A stretch of 64,000 nucleotides of DNA from Theocolax elegans (GCA_026168455.1 CM047426.1:77589986-77653985); one strand, 5' to 3'. Shown: positions 26,731-39,329, counted from the stretch's first letter. Notes: a model not told the origin generated them from the sequence alone. Translations and numbers: made by a program.

Positions 26731-27593
26731 TCGACGATGAAATGAATATTTTTGTGGAAGACATTTTTATTCAAAGTTGGATTCATTCCTTTCATTAATT
26801 TAATGTTTTTATGATTTGTTCAATAGTCTACTAAGAATTTTTTTCAATATATATCTTACAAATTGCGTATGACGAATCAATCGATTGCGTCTTTTAATTT
26901 GATTAATATTATATTAATTCACCTAACGTATAGTTAATACTTTTACTTATTAATTTAACTAGTAATTAATTACATCAATTTTTAAAAATTAATTATAGCA
27001 ATGAAAATAACTATTAATTTAATATAACAAGCCGGTAATTATTATTTCAATAACAGTTAAATTAAGAGCTACAAAATAACACCAAAAATTGTTGAATGTG
27101 CAACTTAAATTATTGTACTGTTTTGCAGCAAATAGTATAATAAAATTACTATTTTATGTAATGACAACAACTTAGATTTCAAAATATTATATTTCGACAT
27201 AGAGAAATGGATAAACAGTTCCGCTCTGGATGTAAACGAAAATCAAGATTTAAGATACAAACGATCAATATGAAGCATAGCAAACATCCGAGCTTACGGT
27301 GCTCATTTGGGAATTTCTCTGAGAAACATCGAACGTTTTCAACTTCCGGGATACAGAGGCGAAACATCGAGTTTTGGCTTATCGATGATTCCCTAGTGAC
27401 TATTGTTCAGCCCAGTAGATCTTTTTTCCGAATTTCAGGGAATGTAAAACCAATCAATGATTTAAATTTTCCGTCGTAAAATTATCGAATGAAAACTACT
27501 GTTTTTATATTCAAATTTAAGAAAAATCACGAAAACATTGCTTTTTGTTATAATAAAATTTATAACTGTGCCAAGTTGCGACCAGTACCATTT

Positions 27594-27706
27594 CAGATGA
27601 TTGGTGCAGTAGTTTATGAGACAAAATGTATTAAAAATTTAAAATAAACAGTATAATGAGACTAAAATGTTTGAAACATTCTCATAATTTACTGCACCAG
27701 TTGCTT
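27594..27706. mobile_element. Palindromic mini-element with mariner-like ends
   Basis: TGGTGCAGTAGTTTATGAG (27602-27620) and CTCATAATTTACTGCACCA (27681-27699) are inverted copies with two mismatches, about 60 nt apart. The motif TTGGTGCAGTA resembles the terminal repeats of cecropia-type mariners, whose ends carry TTGGTGCAAAAGTAATT. The compact size recalls internally deleted mariner MITEs. No TA target duplication is clear, so the copy is old or the borders are not exact. Confidence 0.4.
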
Positions 27707-28785
27707 TCAAATGTTACACAATCGTAGATTATGATATTGATGATATATTCTTATAGTTTTATTTAAAATTTAATATTAATTACTAATTTAGTAAAAACAA
27801 CATTTCTTAGTCGATATTATTATGCGAAAAGCTTGAATTATTGATTGGCTTTGACATACGCTTAAAAATATGCTTTAGGCTTTTAAATTATAACGATTTC
27901 TTGGACTAGTGAGTTTATTGTACAATCGACATTTTACGTTTACTGTATGTTTATTCTTCCCTTAAAATTATTCACAAGAGTTGTCATCATTTTACTATTG
28001 TTTATTACATATATTTTCTTAAAAAATTTTCTTAAAGAATATATTATTATATTCATACATACATGTGCATTGAATAATTGTGTGTAAAACGATACAATTA
28101 TACAAATTGTAAGTATAACATTTAAGTTACAATTGCAAAATAACAGACTTCTAAAATTTTTATATTTTTACTTACGTATTTCGTATATCATACAATATTC
28201 CTTATATGTAAATTACCTGTAACAGAAAAATAATAATAATTAAATTGACAATCATATTAGATAATATATTTGAATTTATAATTTGGTAAATATAAATATT
28301 AATTTAATTTTTCCATATTTTATATATTACACGTATACATATTTTCTAGAAAGTAGTTATAATTATCGTATATTAAAAAATTCTTTTCAATAACGATATG
28401 TAATAATTTTCAGTTATTATCATGTATTCCAATGAAAAAAATACGATTGATAAGTAATCTCACGAACATAAAAATATTGTAGAATAAATTAACTTATGTA
28501 ATACAATGTGTCAAATAAAGTGTAGCCATGAAAATATTTCGATTGAAAGTTCAGTTATTCTTGAAGCTACTTCAGCAAACGAATAATATTAATTGAAAAA
28601 TTCTGTTGTAACTTAATATGAATCATAATACTATACTTATTAATCTCAATCAATATTCATGTAAATGTAAAATTCTCATTATTTTCTCTTGAATTTATAA
28701 ATACAATACATCAATATTCATTAATTTGTATAATTAAAATAGTAATCGCCTTTACGTCAGAAGGTATAAACACATACGTGCGGAC
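27707..28785. other. AT-rich non-coding stretch
   Basis: I see no gene or RNA in this kilobase. It is A/T-rich with irregular ATTATA-type sequence. Confidence 0.5.
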
Positions 28786-28788
28786 ACG

Positions 28789-28804
28789 CACACACACACA
28801 CACA
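28789..28804. repeat. (CA)8 microsatellite
   Basis: Eight uninterrupted CA units on the plus strand. Confidence 0.9.
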
Positions 28805-29868
28805 TTAATATATTCGCATTTTCTGCTATGCATCGCAATTCAATTTTCTACTGAACTTCGTCTTAGACTCTTCTCTTCCATTCGATGGCTTATCAACTTT
28901 CTCACAATATGTAAACGTAATGTACCACATATAAACTGAAACTCATAAAAGCGACTTTCGAAATATCGCGAATAATTCGACCTAGACTATATGTTGGGAA
29001 ACGATGCGATCACAGTAGTAGTTTAGGGTAATGAACAGTCGTCATTTAAGAGACGTCCATTATGTATGCCTTTGAAGTCTAAGATATTTTTTTACGACAA
29101 ATTGTCTATACATATAAAATTTTCGTAAATTAATTAGTGATTCTATCATCAATTGCGAAACTTATATAATGTAATTAAATATATTTAGTAATATTTGTTT
29201 CTATTCTGAATATGAAAATTATATATACATCGATGTGTGGTATTTGAGCATTTCCGCCGACGATGCAAGTCGGCTCAATATGTGTGGAGATGAGACCTTC
29301 TTATATCTGTTTGTAATCGTTCCATTCTATATATTACATTGTCGGGTATATTCAAAGAGCCTCTTTGAAGCCTGAATGTCAATTCTATTTCTATATAGAT
29401 TGTAATAATTTTCCTAATAATACAGAATATTTGAGAAACGAATTTTTTAAATAGCCATGAATAATTTGATATATTATTTTTATAAAAAGTTTACAATCAT
29501 ATACTGCTTTTATAACAATGTATATACTGTTTTCCTAACTCTTTGGTAGCAATGACAACAATTGAATACACACTAAACATTTTAGTTCGTGGAGTGATCT
29601 TGGAAATTTATTATGATATTATAGTGTTAACAATGAAAATAAATATTGCAAAGTATAAATTACAAATAAAACATCAAGAACCGAAGCATAAACTTAGCGT
29701 GTTCATACGTAAATATAGATAGAATAGAAAAGATCTTGGAAAGATAGAAGAAGACGAATTTCGGTTACAATTAGAAAAAACTAATATACTGTAAATAATT
29801 AATAACTTATTATTATCTCATGACTTACAATATTTCTTAATTTTTTAAATAAATAGTATAATTATCAG
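28805..29868. other. AT-rich non-coding stretch
   Basis: No gene is supported. A somewhat less AT-rich patch at about 28840-29060 has no notable frame. Confidence 0.45.
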
Positions 29869-29996
29869 CAAGGAGAGAACCACTTATGTGGGAAACGGAT
29901 CTTTACCAAACTCTAGGTTATTTTTTCTACTTTAAAAACATGAAAAAAGCCGGAGTTATAGATTTTAATGCTCTTTCTTACGATAGATATAATCAT

Positions 29997-30194
29997 TGTT
30001 ACGGATTAAAAAGGCGAGGAGCGAAAAAAGGCGGACGACGGGATTCGAAGACACGGACCATGGATTACGAATCTCGTACTCTGACCATCGAGCTAACGTC
30101 CGCGCTGCAATGCAACGCTTACATTAGTCGAGACACCTTATCGCTCACTCTATCCTTCTCATATACCTAAGTCGCGCGGAGACGCCCGTGACAG
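29997..30194 (-). mobile_element. tRNA-like-bearing short TG..CA element, copy B
   Basis: Read on the minus strand, this 198-bp unit runs from CTGTCACGGGCGTC to CCGTAACA, the same tips and exactly the same length as copy C. CAT flanks it on both sides (29994-29996 and 30195-30197), a possible 3-bp duplication. A tRNA-like segment lies at 30031-30103, with a T6 run immediately after its 3' end. The unit sits inside the left side of a foldback element, so its insertion is younger than that element. Confidence 0.65.
30024..30103 (-). pseudogene. tRNA-like segment with Pol III signals (copy B)
   Basis: On the minus strand the 73-nt segment (30031-30103) starts GCGGACG and ends CGTCCGC, a perfect 7-bp acceptor stem. 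TTAGCTCGATGGTCAGAG fits the D arm and A box, and TCTTCGAATCC fits a T loop and B box. The T stem is weak. The normal anticodon stem cannot form (CGAGA against TCCAT around loop TTCGTAA). An alternative TACGA/TCGTA hairpin with a 3-nt loop can. T6 at 30024-30029 would stop Pol III. It is not a functional elongator tRNA; transcription is plausible but unproven. Confidence 0.5.
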
Positions 30195-30248
30195 CATATA
30201 ACAAAAAATCTTGCCAAAAATCCTGGTCAACAAATAAATATATGCTGT

Positions 30249-30352
30249 CAAACTCAAATCCAAAAAAAAACTGAGATCAAGTAGATTTGATTTAAAAAAA
30301 GGTTTCCTGAAATATCTTGATTTTGTCAAAAGTTATGAAAGAAATAAGTAAT
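30249..30352 (+). mobile_element. Half-copy of the MITE at 54557-54802
   Basis: CAAACTCAAATCC, CTGAGATCAAGTAGAT, GATTTAAAAAAA, ATATCTTGATTTTGTCAAAAGTT and TGAAAGAAATAAG follow in the same order as in the reverse complement of the right arm of the 54.6-kb MITE. Only one arm is present. TATATGCTGTC at 30239-30249 is the exact reverse complement of GACAGCATATA at 30190-30200, at the border with the tRNA-like element. Confidence 0.5.
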
Positions 30353-30559
30353 TTAGCGATACTTTGGTATGAAAATTAATACATTTTTTAATTCAAAATA
30401 TTTAACAAAATATCGCTAAATTCTTATTTATTATACATATATATCGTAAGAAAGAACATTAGAATAAAAAACTCCGGCTTTCTTAATATTTTATAGTAGA
30501 AAAAATATCCTGGAATTTGGTAAAAATACATTTCCCACAGGGTTGGTCCTCTTCTTGTA

Positions 30560-33280
30560 AGTATTATTCAACATATTTTGAGTTAATTTATTTGAATTAT
30601 AAAAGATATAATTGAAAAGATATGATTAGTCAAAAAATTATTTAACTGTCTTCTACATAATTCTATAGTTTTATTAATGCTTTTTTTTATTCAAAGTATT
30701 AAAAATATTTTAAATCAGTGCATAATAAATTATTAATTACTTATAATATGTTATTTATCTCATATGTGTACTTATTAAATTTAATAATATTATTGACTTC
30801 GCTAAGCGCTAAACGGCGAGGGAGATGGATAAACCAAGAGACGACCGAAGAAACGTGTTGACTATCCCTACCAAGTTTAAATACCTTCGTGTGTCTATAC
30901 AAACATACAAAGTATCATAAAGTACACAATTGCATAATTTATGAATTTTTTTATATATTGATCTATAGACAATTGATATAGAGTATGTTTATACATCCAC
31001 TATAAAATCCCGATAATACGTGGGCTTTATAACAGAAACTATCGCTAAATGCTGTTTACGTATCTACATTCAACAAATAAAGTGATTTTATAGCTATAAT
31101 ACCGTCAAATTTCAACCAAAGTCCCTGTTCAAACTATCATATAGGTATTGTCTTTACCTAGTTTATTAAATAAAATGCACATAACAATAACATCACGTGT
31201 ATGTATTTTTACTTAAGGTTAAATTATGGGTTAACATATAATAACGGAGGTATTTAAATATAAAAATCGAGAGGTTATTCGCTTTATTTGAAAGTAACAA
31301 TTGATTACAAAAATTACATGATTCTCAATTGCGTAAAATGTAATTGTTACAATAGAAAAGTCACTATGCGAACTGAAATATAGTGTATGAAATCAAAATG
31401 TTTTCTTCAATACCATATAATACCCATTTTTTATTTAATAAATAGAGATAAAATCCAACCAATTCTTTTTATGTATTTACATATCCATAAATGTTCTAGA
31501 GAAAAATCTTTATTACTTTAGTCAGTCATATCTCTTCAGTAATTAGAAATAGATATTGATCCAAAGCTTGAAAAGAAATTTAAATCAAATACATTTGATA
31601 TAACATTTATCGATATGTATAGCTATCAAAGATGTTCTATGCTACGTATTACCTTATACATATGATGCGAAGAACGATAAAGAAAGTACTCGCGTATACA
31701 ACATGTTTTAATTTATTCATAACTTTTCTTTTTGAAAAAGACAATGTTTGTATATTTTAATGAATTTATATTAATTAATTTATGATATGATTTACAAGAA
31801 TACTATATATAATTACGTATTTTATACAAGATTTTGCTTTAAACGTAATATGTAAAATGCGGTATTCTAGAAAAAATAGTGTGAATAAAAAATCATATAT
31901 ATAGTGATTTATTACTTTTTAAAAAAAAAAGAATATCAAAAGAAATACTGTTTATATACGTCTTTGAATGCCATTTTTATTTGTGAATATGTGTTATAGG
32001 TATAAAGCAAATACACTTTTAATAAAGAATTAACAAATAAATTGCATATTTTAGGTACAATTAATTAATAACAGTATAACGTGAATATGAAATATAAAAT
32101 ATATTTGAAAAATATACAAGAAAATTATTTACACATTCAACAATTTAGAATGATATGAAAATTTATTTTATTTGGGTTTTAGTCATATACATATATGTGC
32201 CAATATTTCATTTGTTTGCTGTGTCACGGCCTTTGGTGGATTTCAAATATAGTTTGTAAAACACACTTAGCATACGCTTTGAGATTTAGATGTTATATCA
32301 AGCAAAATCATACATCACGGAGGTAAAATACAAGAGTATACCAAAAGTAAAAATATTCATATTTTCTTTGCAATATTTATAAAGAATTTAATATTTTCGT
32401 TCCAGGAAGATTAAAAAAGAAAGTAAAAATAAATTGAACTGTTAATAATTATTCAATTAATATCAATGCTGTTGTGTTCGGCAGGTTGATTATTAATTTC
32501 GTAAAAATTTTAATCGTATAGCGTCTCGTCTAACTCGCTCTACGTAATTTTATAATCTAAGAGGTAAATATCTGTGTTAATAAGCAAAATTTTTTATAAA
32601 ACTTTGCTGAATAAAAGTTAAACTAACTTCAAATATACCCATTTTTTGTAATAGAAAAGTTTTGGATTAAAACTTCTTTGTAGTTGGTCAATGTCGAAGA
32701 TAACAAAAATTTATGTTATTGTCCAAAAATTTTAATGCATGTGTATGAAGGAACTTTTTTATAAGCAAAACATTTGTAATGCATTATTATCAAATAAAGA
32801 ACTGTACAGTTACATTCTTCTTTCTGTATTACAATTGTAATAGATATAATAATATTACTTATATATAAAAAAATTAAATATTTCTTTCAATACTGTGGTA
32901 GAATTACTAGTCTCAGAACTAAATAATAAAAAATGGCCTGCAGATGGCTTGAGACGAGACGCTTCCAGTCTCATTTTCTTAGGATTTTTGTAACGAACCA
33001 ACTTTAGCAGAATCAGATTATTTTTCCAGCTTCCCATCATAAGTAGTAAGCTTCAAAAATTCCATACCGACTTAATTCGTTTTTAAATTATTCGTTTTAT
33101 TTACAATTTAAAACAATCAATTTATTAGTTATTAAATTAAATACAATTTCCACTTGTATATTATGTTTGACAAAGATATTTTTGAAATAAATATTTCACC
33201 AGTGTATCTGTATTAGGTTTAACAATCGTTCCAGTTCTCCATTCATTCATTTCATTGTGCCGACGTCTGACCAAACTAAA
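30560..33280. other. AT-rich non-coding stretch
   Basis: In 2.7 kb I find no open frame beyond background, no RNA and no clear repeat. A slightly richer patch at 30800-30880 is too short to interpret. Confidence 0.5.
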
Positions 33281-33289
33281 AACTAGTGC

Positions 33290-33580
33290 ATTAAGTAAGC
33301 ATTTTCAACAGTATCAAAGAGATGACGCATGATTTCGGTGAGTAGACGCGAATCACGGGAGATTTCGAGTCCCCTTGATCGAATGCATCAGACAATCCCT
33401 TGGCTCTCAATAGTTGAGTTGTGGCGTCGATAGACGCGTATAAAAAGCAACGAATTGTCGAGTATCGCATCATTCGTGCAGAACTGCGGATCTCATAGGT
33501 CTCTTTGTTTCTTCTATATAACCGAGGGGAAACATGTATTTTTTGTTGCCGAAATTTTATTCGACTATTCCGGTGAGATA
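33290..33580. other. GC-richer islet around a candidate promoter
   Basis: The islet contains the TATA/initiator match at 33439-33475 on the plus strand. Downstream, an ATG at 33534 opens only a 15-codon frame. CCG followed by GTGAGA at 33573 could be a donor of a short first exon. A minus-strand 60-codon frame across the islet is unrecognised. Confidence 0.3.
33439..33475 (+). promoter_or_regulatory. Candidate TATA plus initiator core promoter
   Basis: TATAAAAAG begins at 33439, and TCATTC, a perfect match to the arthropod initiator TCAKTY, lies at 33470-33475. The presumed start A (33472) is 33 nt from the first T of the box, within the normal range. GGTCT near +27 is a four-of-five match to a downstream promoter element. 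This is the best core-promoter match I found, but no downstream coding exon is visible, so it may serve a non-coding RNA or be chance. Confidence 0.28.
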
Positions 33581-33589
33581 GGAAACATA

Positions 33590-34850
33590 ATATTTTTACT
33601 TTTAGATATTGGATAAATCGTTGGTACTTCTTTTGTTACAATTTTTATTCGGATGTAGACAAACTCTCTGTTCAGTCTACTTAATTTTTATAAATTTACG
33701 TACACGTGAAGAAAAAGTATAACTACAACTTGATGTCACCTGTCATAACGTTTTAAATAAGATTGTATTATAAGAATACATTTATATTCATTACTTCAGA
33801 AAAGTGCAGCACTTAAGAGTATAATGGAAACATTATCGTAAACATTATTTCATTTGATTAATTTAGGTTACAAGCAGAATAGTCCCTCGTTAGTCCAGTA
33901 TCTCTGTTATATAGTCCGAAAATTGGGTCAGTACTACTTATGATTTAAATGAAGAAACATAAACGCCCTGTTAAATTTACGATTATCAGGTTGCTGTAAT
34001 AGATTTGTAATGTTTACGTAATTTGCGACGAAACTGCAATAAAGTGAATGTATGGTAACAAATAAATTACACCAGAGTGAGCAGTACATTTGAAGATTGT
34101 TTAAAAATAATTTAATATAAAGTAGTACGTCGAAAATAAAATATGTTCTAATATTTAATATCACAGCATATTTTAAAATACCAACATTATTCTGATAAAT
34201 CATAATTTGTATTAATTGTTAAGTTAATAATTTTCTCTGGAACAATCATAGATTCAGTAGAATTAATAAAGTAATTAAATGCAAAGTTCAAAAGTATTCT
34301 TGCATTGTATTTAATTAATATCATAATACTCGGCAGGACTATATTTCTGTAAGAGGTTCTTTGAACGTTTCGCAATAACAGCGGCGTGGCATTCTTTTCG
34401 AGGCTTTAAAATACCTGCGCTTTATAATGAACTTTACGTACAAATATAAATATTTATAAGTACCAAAAATATAAATGAAAAAAGTGTATTTTAAGAAGTT
34501 GTTGAAAAATGTTTTTTTAATAATATATGGTTTGATAATAGAACCAAAATTTGAAATAAAGCAGTACTGTAATCCCCGTTTGGGCAATCAAAACAACGTA
34601 TAGTTTATATAAGCTTTATCTTGGTCACACGTTAAATTGCCTACGTCCATACTCCACATGCAATTTGAACAGTATATGTACATATTGCAACAACATTACT
34701 TGGAAATGCACACCGTAACACTTAGAATCATAAATTTAGTAGTATACGAGCCACAGAGTCGTATCACCGAGGTATCTACTGCATCAATCAAAACAATTTC
34801 GCCTTTAGCTTCTATGCTCCAAATACCTTTCCAAACAAAATCCAAGCTAA
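33590..34850. other. AT-rich non-coding stretch
   Basis: Several frames of 60-90 codons occur on both strands and overlap. They are Ile/Asn/Tyr/Leu-rich, as AT-rich background would give. Nothing is recognisable. Confidence 0.45.
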
Positions 34851-34859
34851 AAGCTTTCT

Positions 34860-35240
34860 CTCGCGAAATCGGCAAAAAATGTTTTCCAAAATAATCCCTA
34901 AAGGTTCGTTTTGTAGCCTCCTACCTAAGTGACATCGAGAGAGAAAGAGAAAAAGAGAGGAGAAAAAAATTATGCAATATGCCACTTTTAAATTCCCCCA
35001 CGATCCTCGCGTACCATATTCATGCATAAATCCCCGTCACCCGGGGAGTATTTGAGAGAAACGGGCCCTTGAACTGTGTATGTATATACACACAAGCGCA
35101 TAATCGCGCGACTCTGACAGTTGCGGTTTCCACCCTCGTACATTCCGACGAGGCTGGACTATTGATTGCGTACTTTTTCGGGACACGCTCTGATCATTTT
35201 CGGGTTTTACGACGGATTCATTTTTGTTATCACGTGAGTT
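34860..35240. other. Islet with a GA-rich polypurine tract
   Basis: Plus-strand positions 34937-34969 are nearly all purines, with GAGAG repeats that resemble GAGA-factor sites. The part at 35090-35220 is richer in CpG. Frames here (34812-35027 minus, 35069-35260 plus) are unrecognised. GAGA-type tracts are common in insect regulatory DNA, so a regulatory role is possible. Confidence 0.3.
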
Positions 35241-35259
35241 GGTTAAATTATTACCTGTA

Positions 35260-36990
35260 AGATTATGTATATATATACCAATTTAGAATTGCCTTCTTAT
35301 ACCATCTTATCGTAATCATAATGTTCGCATTGTAATATACAATTTAAGTACTGCACTATTTACAATTTTGTGATAATATTTTGGGCGTTAATTACATTTA
35401 TGAAAAGTCTTCACAATAGTTTTGCATATATGTATATATCGAAGAGAGGTAGTCAATTAACAAATAATTTAGATTAAATAAATGCGATTTGAAAATAATC
35501 AACCTCAATCTTTCACTTTTTAAAAGTTTATAGAAATAACATAAAATAAAAATTTCCATAAATTTTATACATTTTTTTGAGCTTATAATTAACTATTACT
35601 ATTATTGTTAATTAAATTGTATTACATTTCTTTTTCTATTTATCTGATTGCTGCTCAGTTACAGGCAATTAATTCAACATAGAGATATTAAACACTGTTG
35701 GAATGTATTACTCTAATAATAAAGTTTTTCTTCATATTTTTGTATTGGAAAATACATCCGAGAGTTGGTATAAACTCGAAATGTTGTTCTTCCATAAAGA
35801 TGAGATAGAGATGAAGGCGGTTTTAAATAATCTTGAAAAAACAACAATAAGTAGAAATATTAAATTAATTTTAATTTAAAAATTACAAATATATATATTA
35901 TTTGTTGAGGCAATTCATTGTAACTTATTACTGAAGTAATTGGATTTATAATAGCAATAAATTTAATTGTAATTAATATTTTACGAAGGATATATTAAAG
36001 TAAAATTGCATTTATTGTCACCATCAGCTATATCTATTAATGTCAACATAATTTATTACGCAGGTCAAGTGCAAATTTTGTTATTTAACTCAAAGTGGGT
36101 TTTAATAACATTTGATATTATTTTCTGCAAATTAAAGATTCTAATATTTGGTTCACTTAATTTAAAACAATATTATTGACATTCATTTGTCAAAATATTT
36201 GGCGGAAGCATAGAGCATATATAGATATAATCTATTTATAACTATCGCTATAATTGTAAATGAACGAATGCCAAGTCTGGCAATTGATTCATTTACATCT
36301 CAAATTTCAAATATATCTAAATAATTGCTCGTACTTTCAAAGTTAAGTAATCAAATGCAAGATCAATGAAAATTTTAATATTAATTACAGACATTTTTAT
36401 TTTAGTTTAAAATTTTTGTTTACGATAATATAATATCTGTCCGAAATTTTTCTTAAATATTGTGCTGGTTATTAGCTGTGGCGAAATTTAATGTTTAATA
36501 ACGAGAAAATATCCTGCAACTTGCAAAGAATTTTTATTTCGCTATACTAAAAGGTTTGTTCCAAAAGTTTCAGTTACATTTTTAATGACGCTTTTCCACA
36601 CTAAATCGAGTTCCGCAAGTGCTTTTACGCTCATACGTGTGGGCGTTGTTCTAAGTAAAATATCCTACTCTGAATTTTAAAGTAATTTTTCATATGTACT
36701 TTGTAAAATTATATTATTATATAAGTAATATTATTTTTAATAAAAATTTCCCAAGATAATTTTTTGTAACTATTATTTTACTCCACATTTTTTATATAAA
36801 TATAATTTTTACATAATAATTGCGTAAACGTTAAGTAGGAATACGTAACGTAACAGTGGTATAATAATTACAATAATGCGCATATAAAAATTGTATTTTC
36901 CTGTATTTTTACAATGTACAACAAGAATTTTAGAAAAATATAAAAAGTAACAGTCGTCCGTTCAAAACATAAACTTCACATCGTAACTCG
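35260..36990. other. AT-rich stretch with one possible mariner end
   Basis: The only item of note is AGGTTTGTTCCAAAAGTTTC at 36552-36571. It is reminiscent of mariner-type terminal repeats (GGTTGTCCAAAAAGTTTC-like). No matching inverted partner was found nearby, so it may be chance or a broken end. Confidence 0.35.
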
Positions 36991-36999
36991 TGTTTACAG

Positions 37000-37300
37000 A
37001 ACGACCCTTTTCATCACGGCTGCACCGGAAAACCAAATTTTCAGTTCCTCGCCCTCTCAAAACTCGCCCAAGCTCATACAAATGCGCGGCCCTCTGGCAA
37101 AACTGCGTTTGCCTCACAGGCTCGTCGTGCTACGAGGGTTACGATGGAAGAGTCGGCCTGTTTACGTAGTAAATCACTCTGGCCCAGGGCAGCAGGCCAA
37201 AAAGGGCTAAGACTCGCTTGTCGCAAGCAGTTCACGTTCCAGCTTCGATTCGTGGGATACGTGTCTATGGAAGATTCCGTGTTGAATACTATCAACTTGG
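37000..37300. other. GC-richer islet with short frames on both strands
   Basis: A minus-strand frame of 73 codons (37074-37295) and a plus-strand frame of 42 codons (37082-37210, starting MRGPLAKLRL) overlap completely. Neither resembles a known protein. The overlap and the local composition argue for a non-coding islet. Confidence 0.3.
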
Positions 37301-38129
37301 TGTGAGTTTATACGCTCTTGTTACTGCAATGGGTAATAAATAGAATAGAGAAGGAGTTCATATTGCGAGGTGTACACTTTAAATTGCATTTCGACAGAAA
37401 GAAAATATTGATTGTATGGGAAAAAAATTATAGAAAGTTGATAGACACCAGTATTGAAAGAAAAGTTTCAACCTTCTATCGCACTATTTCACATACATTT
37501 GATAATCAATAATGGTATTGTAATTTTAGTCGATAGAAAAAAATGAATAAAAATTACCCAAATGTTGAGGGTCAAATGTTGACATTCACTTATTTATGTA
37601 ATTTTTGTTCATATAATATTAATTAATATTGAAAAATTTGGATTGACATTTTTACCATCCTAAATAACAATTTTTTTCGAACAAGACGCTTAGAGCACAT
37701 GTTTTATTTTAAAATTTTTACGACGCTATAATACTACTATTTTTATAGATATTCTTTATAAAACTTTTCTCCCCGTGTAGTACTATATAAATATTTTTTA
37801 TAGTTATATAAATAAAACGATAAATCTTTAAGTATAATTAGCATATATCTCTCAAATAGAATGTTGACACATCATTTACTTACTCTCCTTTCAAGTGAAA
37901 AGTAGAATATCATCAAGGGTCTGTATTGAATGGCGAGTGCCATAAAGCCTCGTTGACATCTCCGAATGAAAGACGAAGAACCAATACTCCGTCATTGTAC
38001 AGTGCGATTCTCGTGTAAATGTATCTTGACATATTTATACTTAGTTTCTCAAATCCCACTTAATAGAATCAACTTAATAAAATCCACCTAATATTTAATT
38101 ATAATTGTATTTTTTTCGCAAATACCAAG

Positions 38130-38440
38130 TCGTAAAGACCACGTGAATATCCGCGTTAAAATATCCATGAGTTTCATGACTCTATCAAATTCTCAACGAT
38201 GTGACAGTGGCTCTCATTTCTTATTTAGCAGTAAACTCAGCGAAGATACAATCAATCCTAAGCTTCTCGACCATTTTATCATTTCCTGCAATTTCACTTT
38301 CCATTGAAATTCGATTGCCATTGTAAACCTACCAACGCAACATTCATCGAAAGTGATCTATGCGAAACTTCGTGACGATGAGTGATGGTTAAGCGTAGGA
38401 GGCTTGAATAAATCGTTCTTTTGTCGACAAATTATTCTAG
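38130..38440. other. GC-richer islet, function unknown
   Basis: Moderately G+C-enriched islet with a CACGTG E-box near 38141. No significant frame. It may be a conserved non-coding element. Confidence 0.25.
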
Positions 38441-39329
38441 ACGAGTGAAAAAATTGATTTCGAGGTTAATCGCTTATCGATATGACACTGTACTAACGAC
38501 AGTTTTTTAGGTAATCTGGTTTTAGTTTGCGACATTATCTCCGACTGGTCCGGTTTGTTTTCGTACAAAATCCTGTATATACGAGATGAAATTTATGCGT
38601 GGTTGGGATTCGAGTCGTAAACAATTGCTATTTTTTTATTAATTGAGAAACTGCCTGAATATATATTGCAAGTGTTTGCTTTCAAAACGTACAAGTAATA
38701 AATTATTTGTATACCAAAGTTATTTATTGTACATTGGAATAAGATGATTTTTTGCCATTACAGTAACGCTTTGTTTCCTTTAGATTTGCATTATGCACGA
38801 TTTATTGTTTATGAAGTATTACACATGACAAATGAAATTGGTGCAATTTCGAAATACAGTAAATTACTCGCTTTCCTGTTAATCAAAAAGTAAACTAGCC
38901 GAATAATTTATTAATATCTGATAGAATAATGAAGACGAATGATAAGGTAATCATATATATACTAGTAATGAATACCGTGAATCATAAAATGGTAAAAAAA
39001 AGTGGTCTTATTCATCAGAAACCATGTCTTCTACAACATTATTGATTGGTATTTAATTGATAATGTAATTCGAATAATTAATAATTATAATTGATATCAT
39101 TAATGTACTTTATTAATATGTGGTGAAATCATACTGCTATAATGATAAATTACAACGTTATCCTTTAATAATTGTAACTCATTGGTTTTAGGACCTGAAA
39201 TAGTACGTAGAATATAGTCGAAAGTGAGTAAACTTTATGAAAAAATCCAGTTATATATAAATAAATGTTGATGAAACTGGTGACCACAGGTGAAATCAAA
39301 CGGTGCATATGATAAAGCAATTATCTCAA

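Larger units (their letters stand above)
29869..30557. mobile_element. Long inverted repeat (MITE-like) with nested insertions
   Basis: The left arm at about 29869-29996 matches the reverse complement of the right arm at about 30424-30557. The two share GTGGGAAA, TTTACCAAA, TATTTTTTCTACT, GCCGGAGTT and TTCTTACGAT, roughly 80-85% identical by eye. The left arm stops where the tRNA-like element 29997-30194 begins. Between the arms also lie a half-copy of another MITE (30249-30352) and a smaller palindrome around AATTTAGCGATA (about 30350-30420). The simplest reading is an old foldback element that received later insertions. The 94-codon frame at 29886-30170 is only a by-product. Confidence 0.6.

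Noticed and set aside
29886..30170. 94-codon plus-strand frame
   Set aside because: It runs through a foldback arm and then an inserted tRNA-like element, so it is a by-product of repeats.
37082..37295. Small frames on both strands (42 and 73 codons)
   Set aside because: They overlap completely on opposite strands and neither is recognisable.
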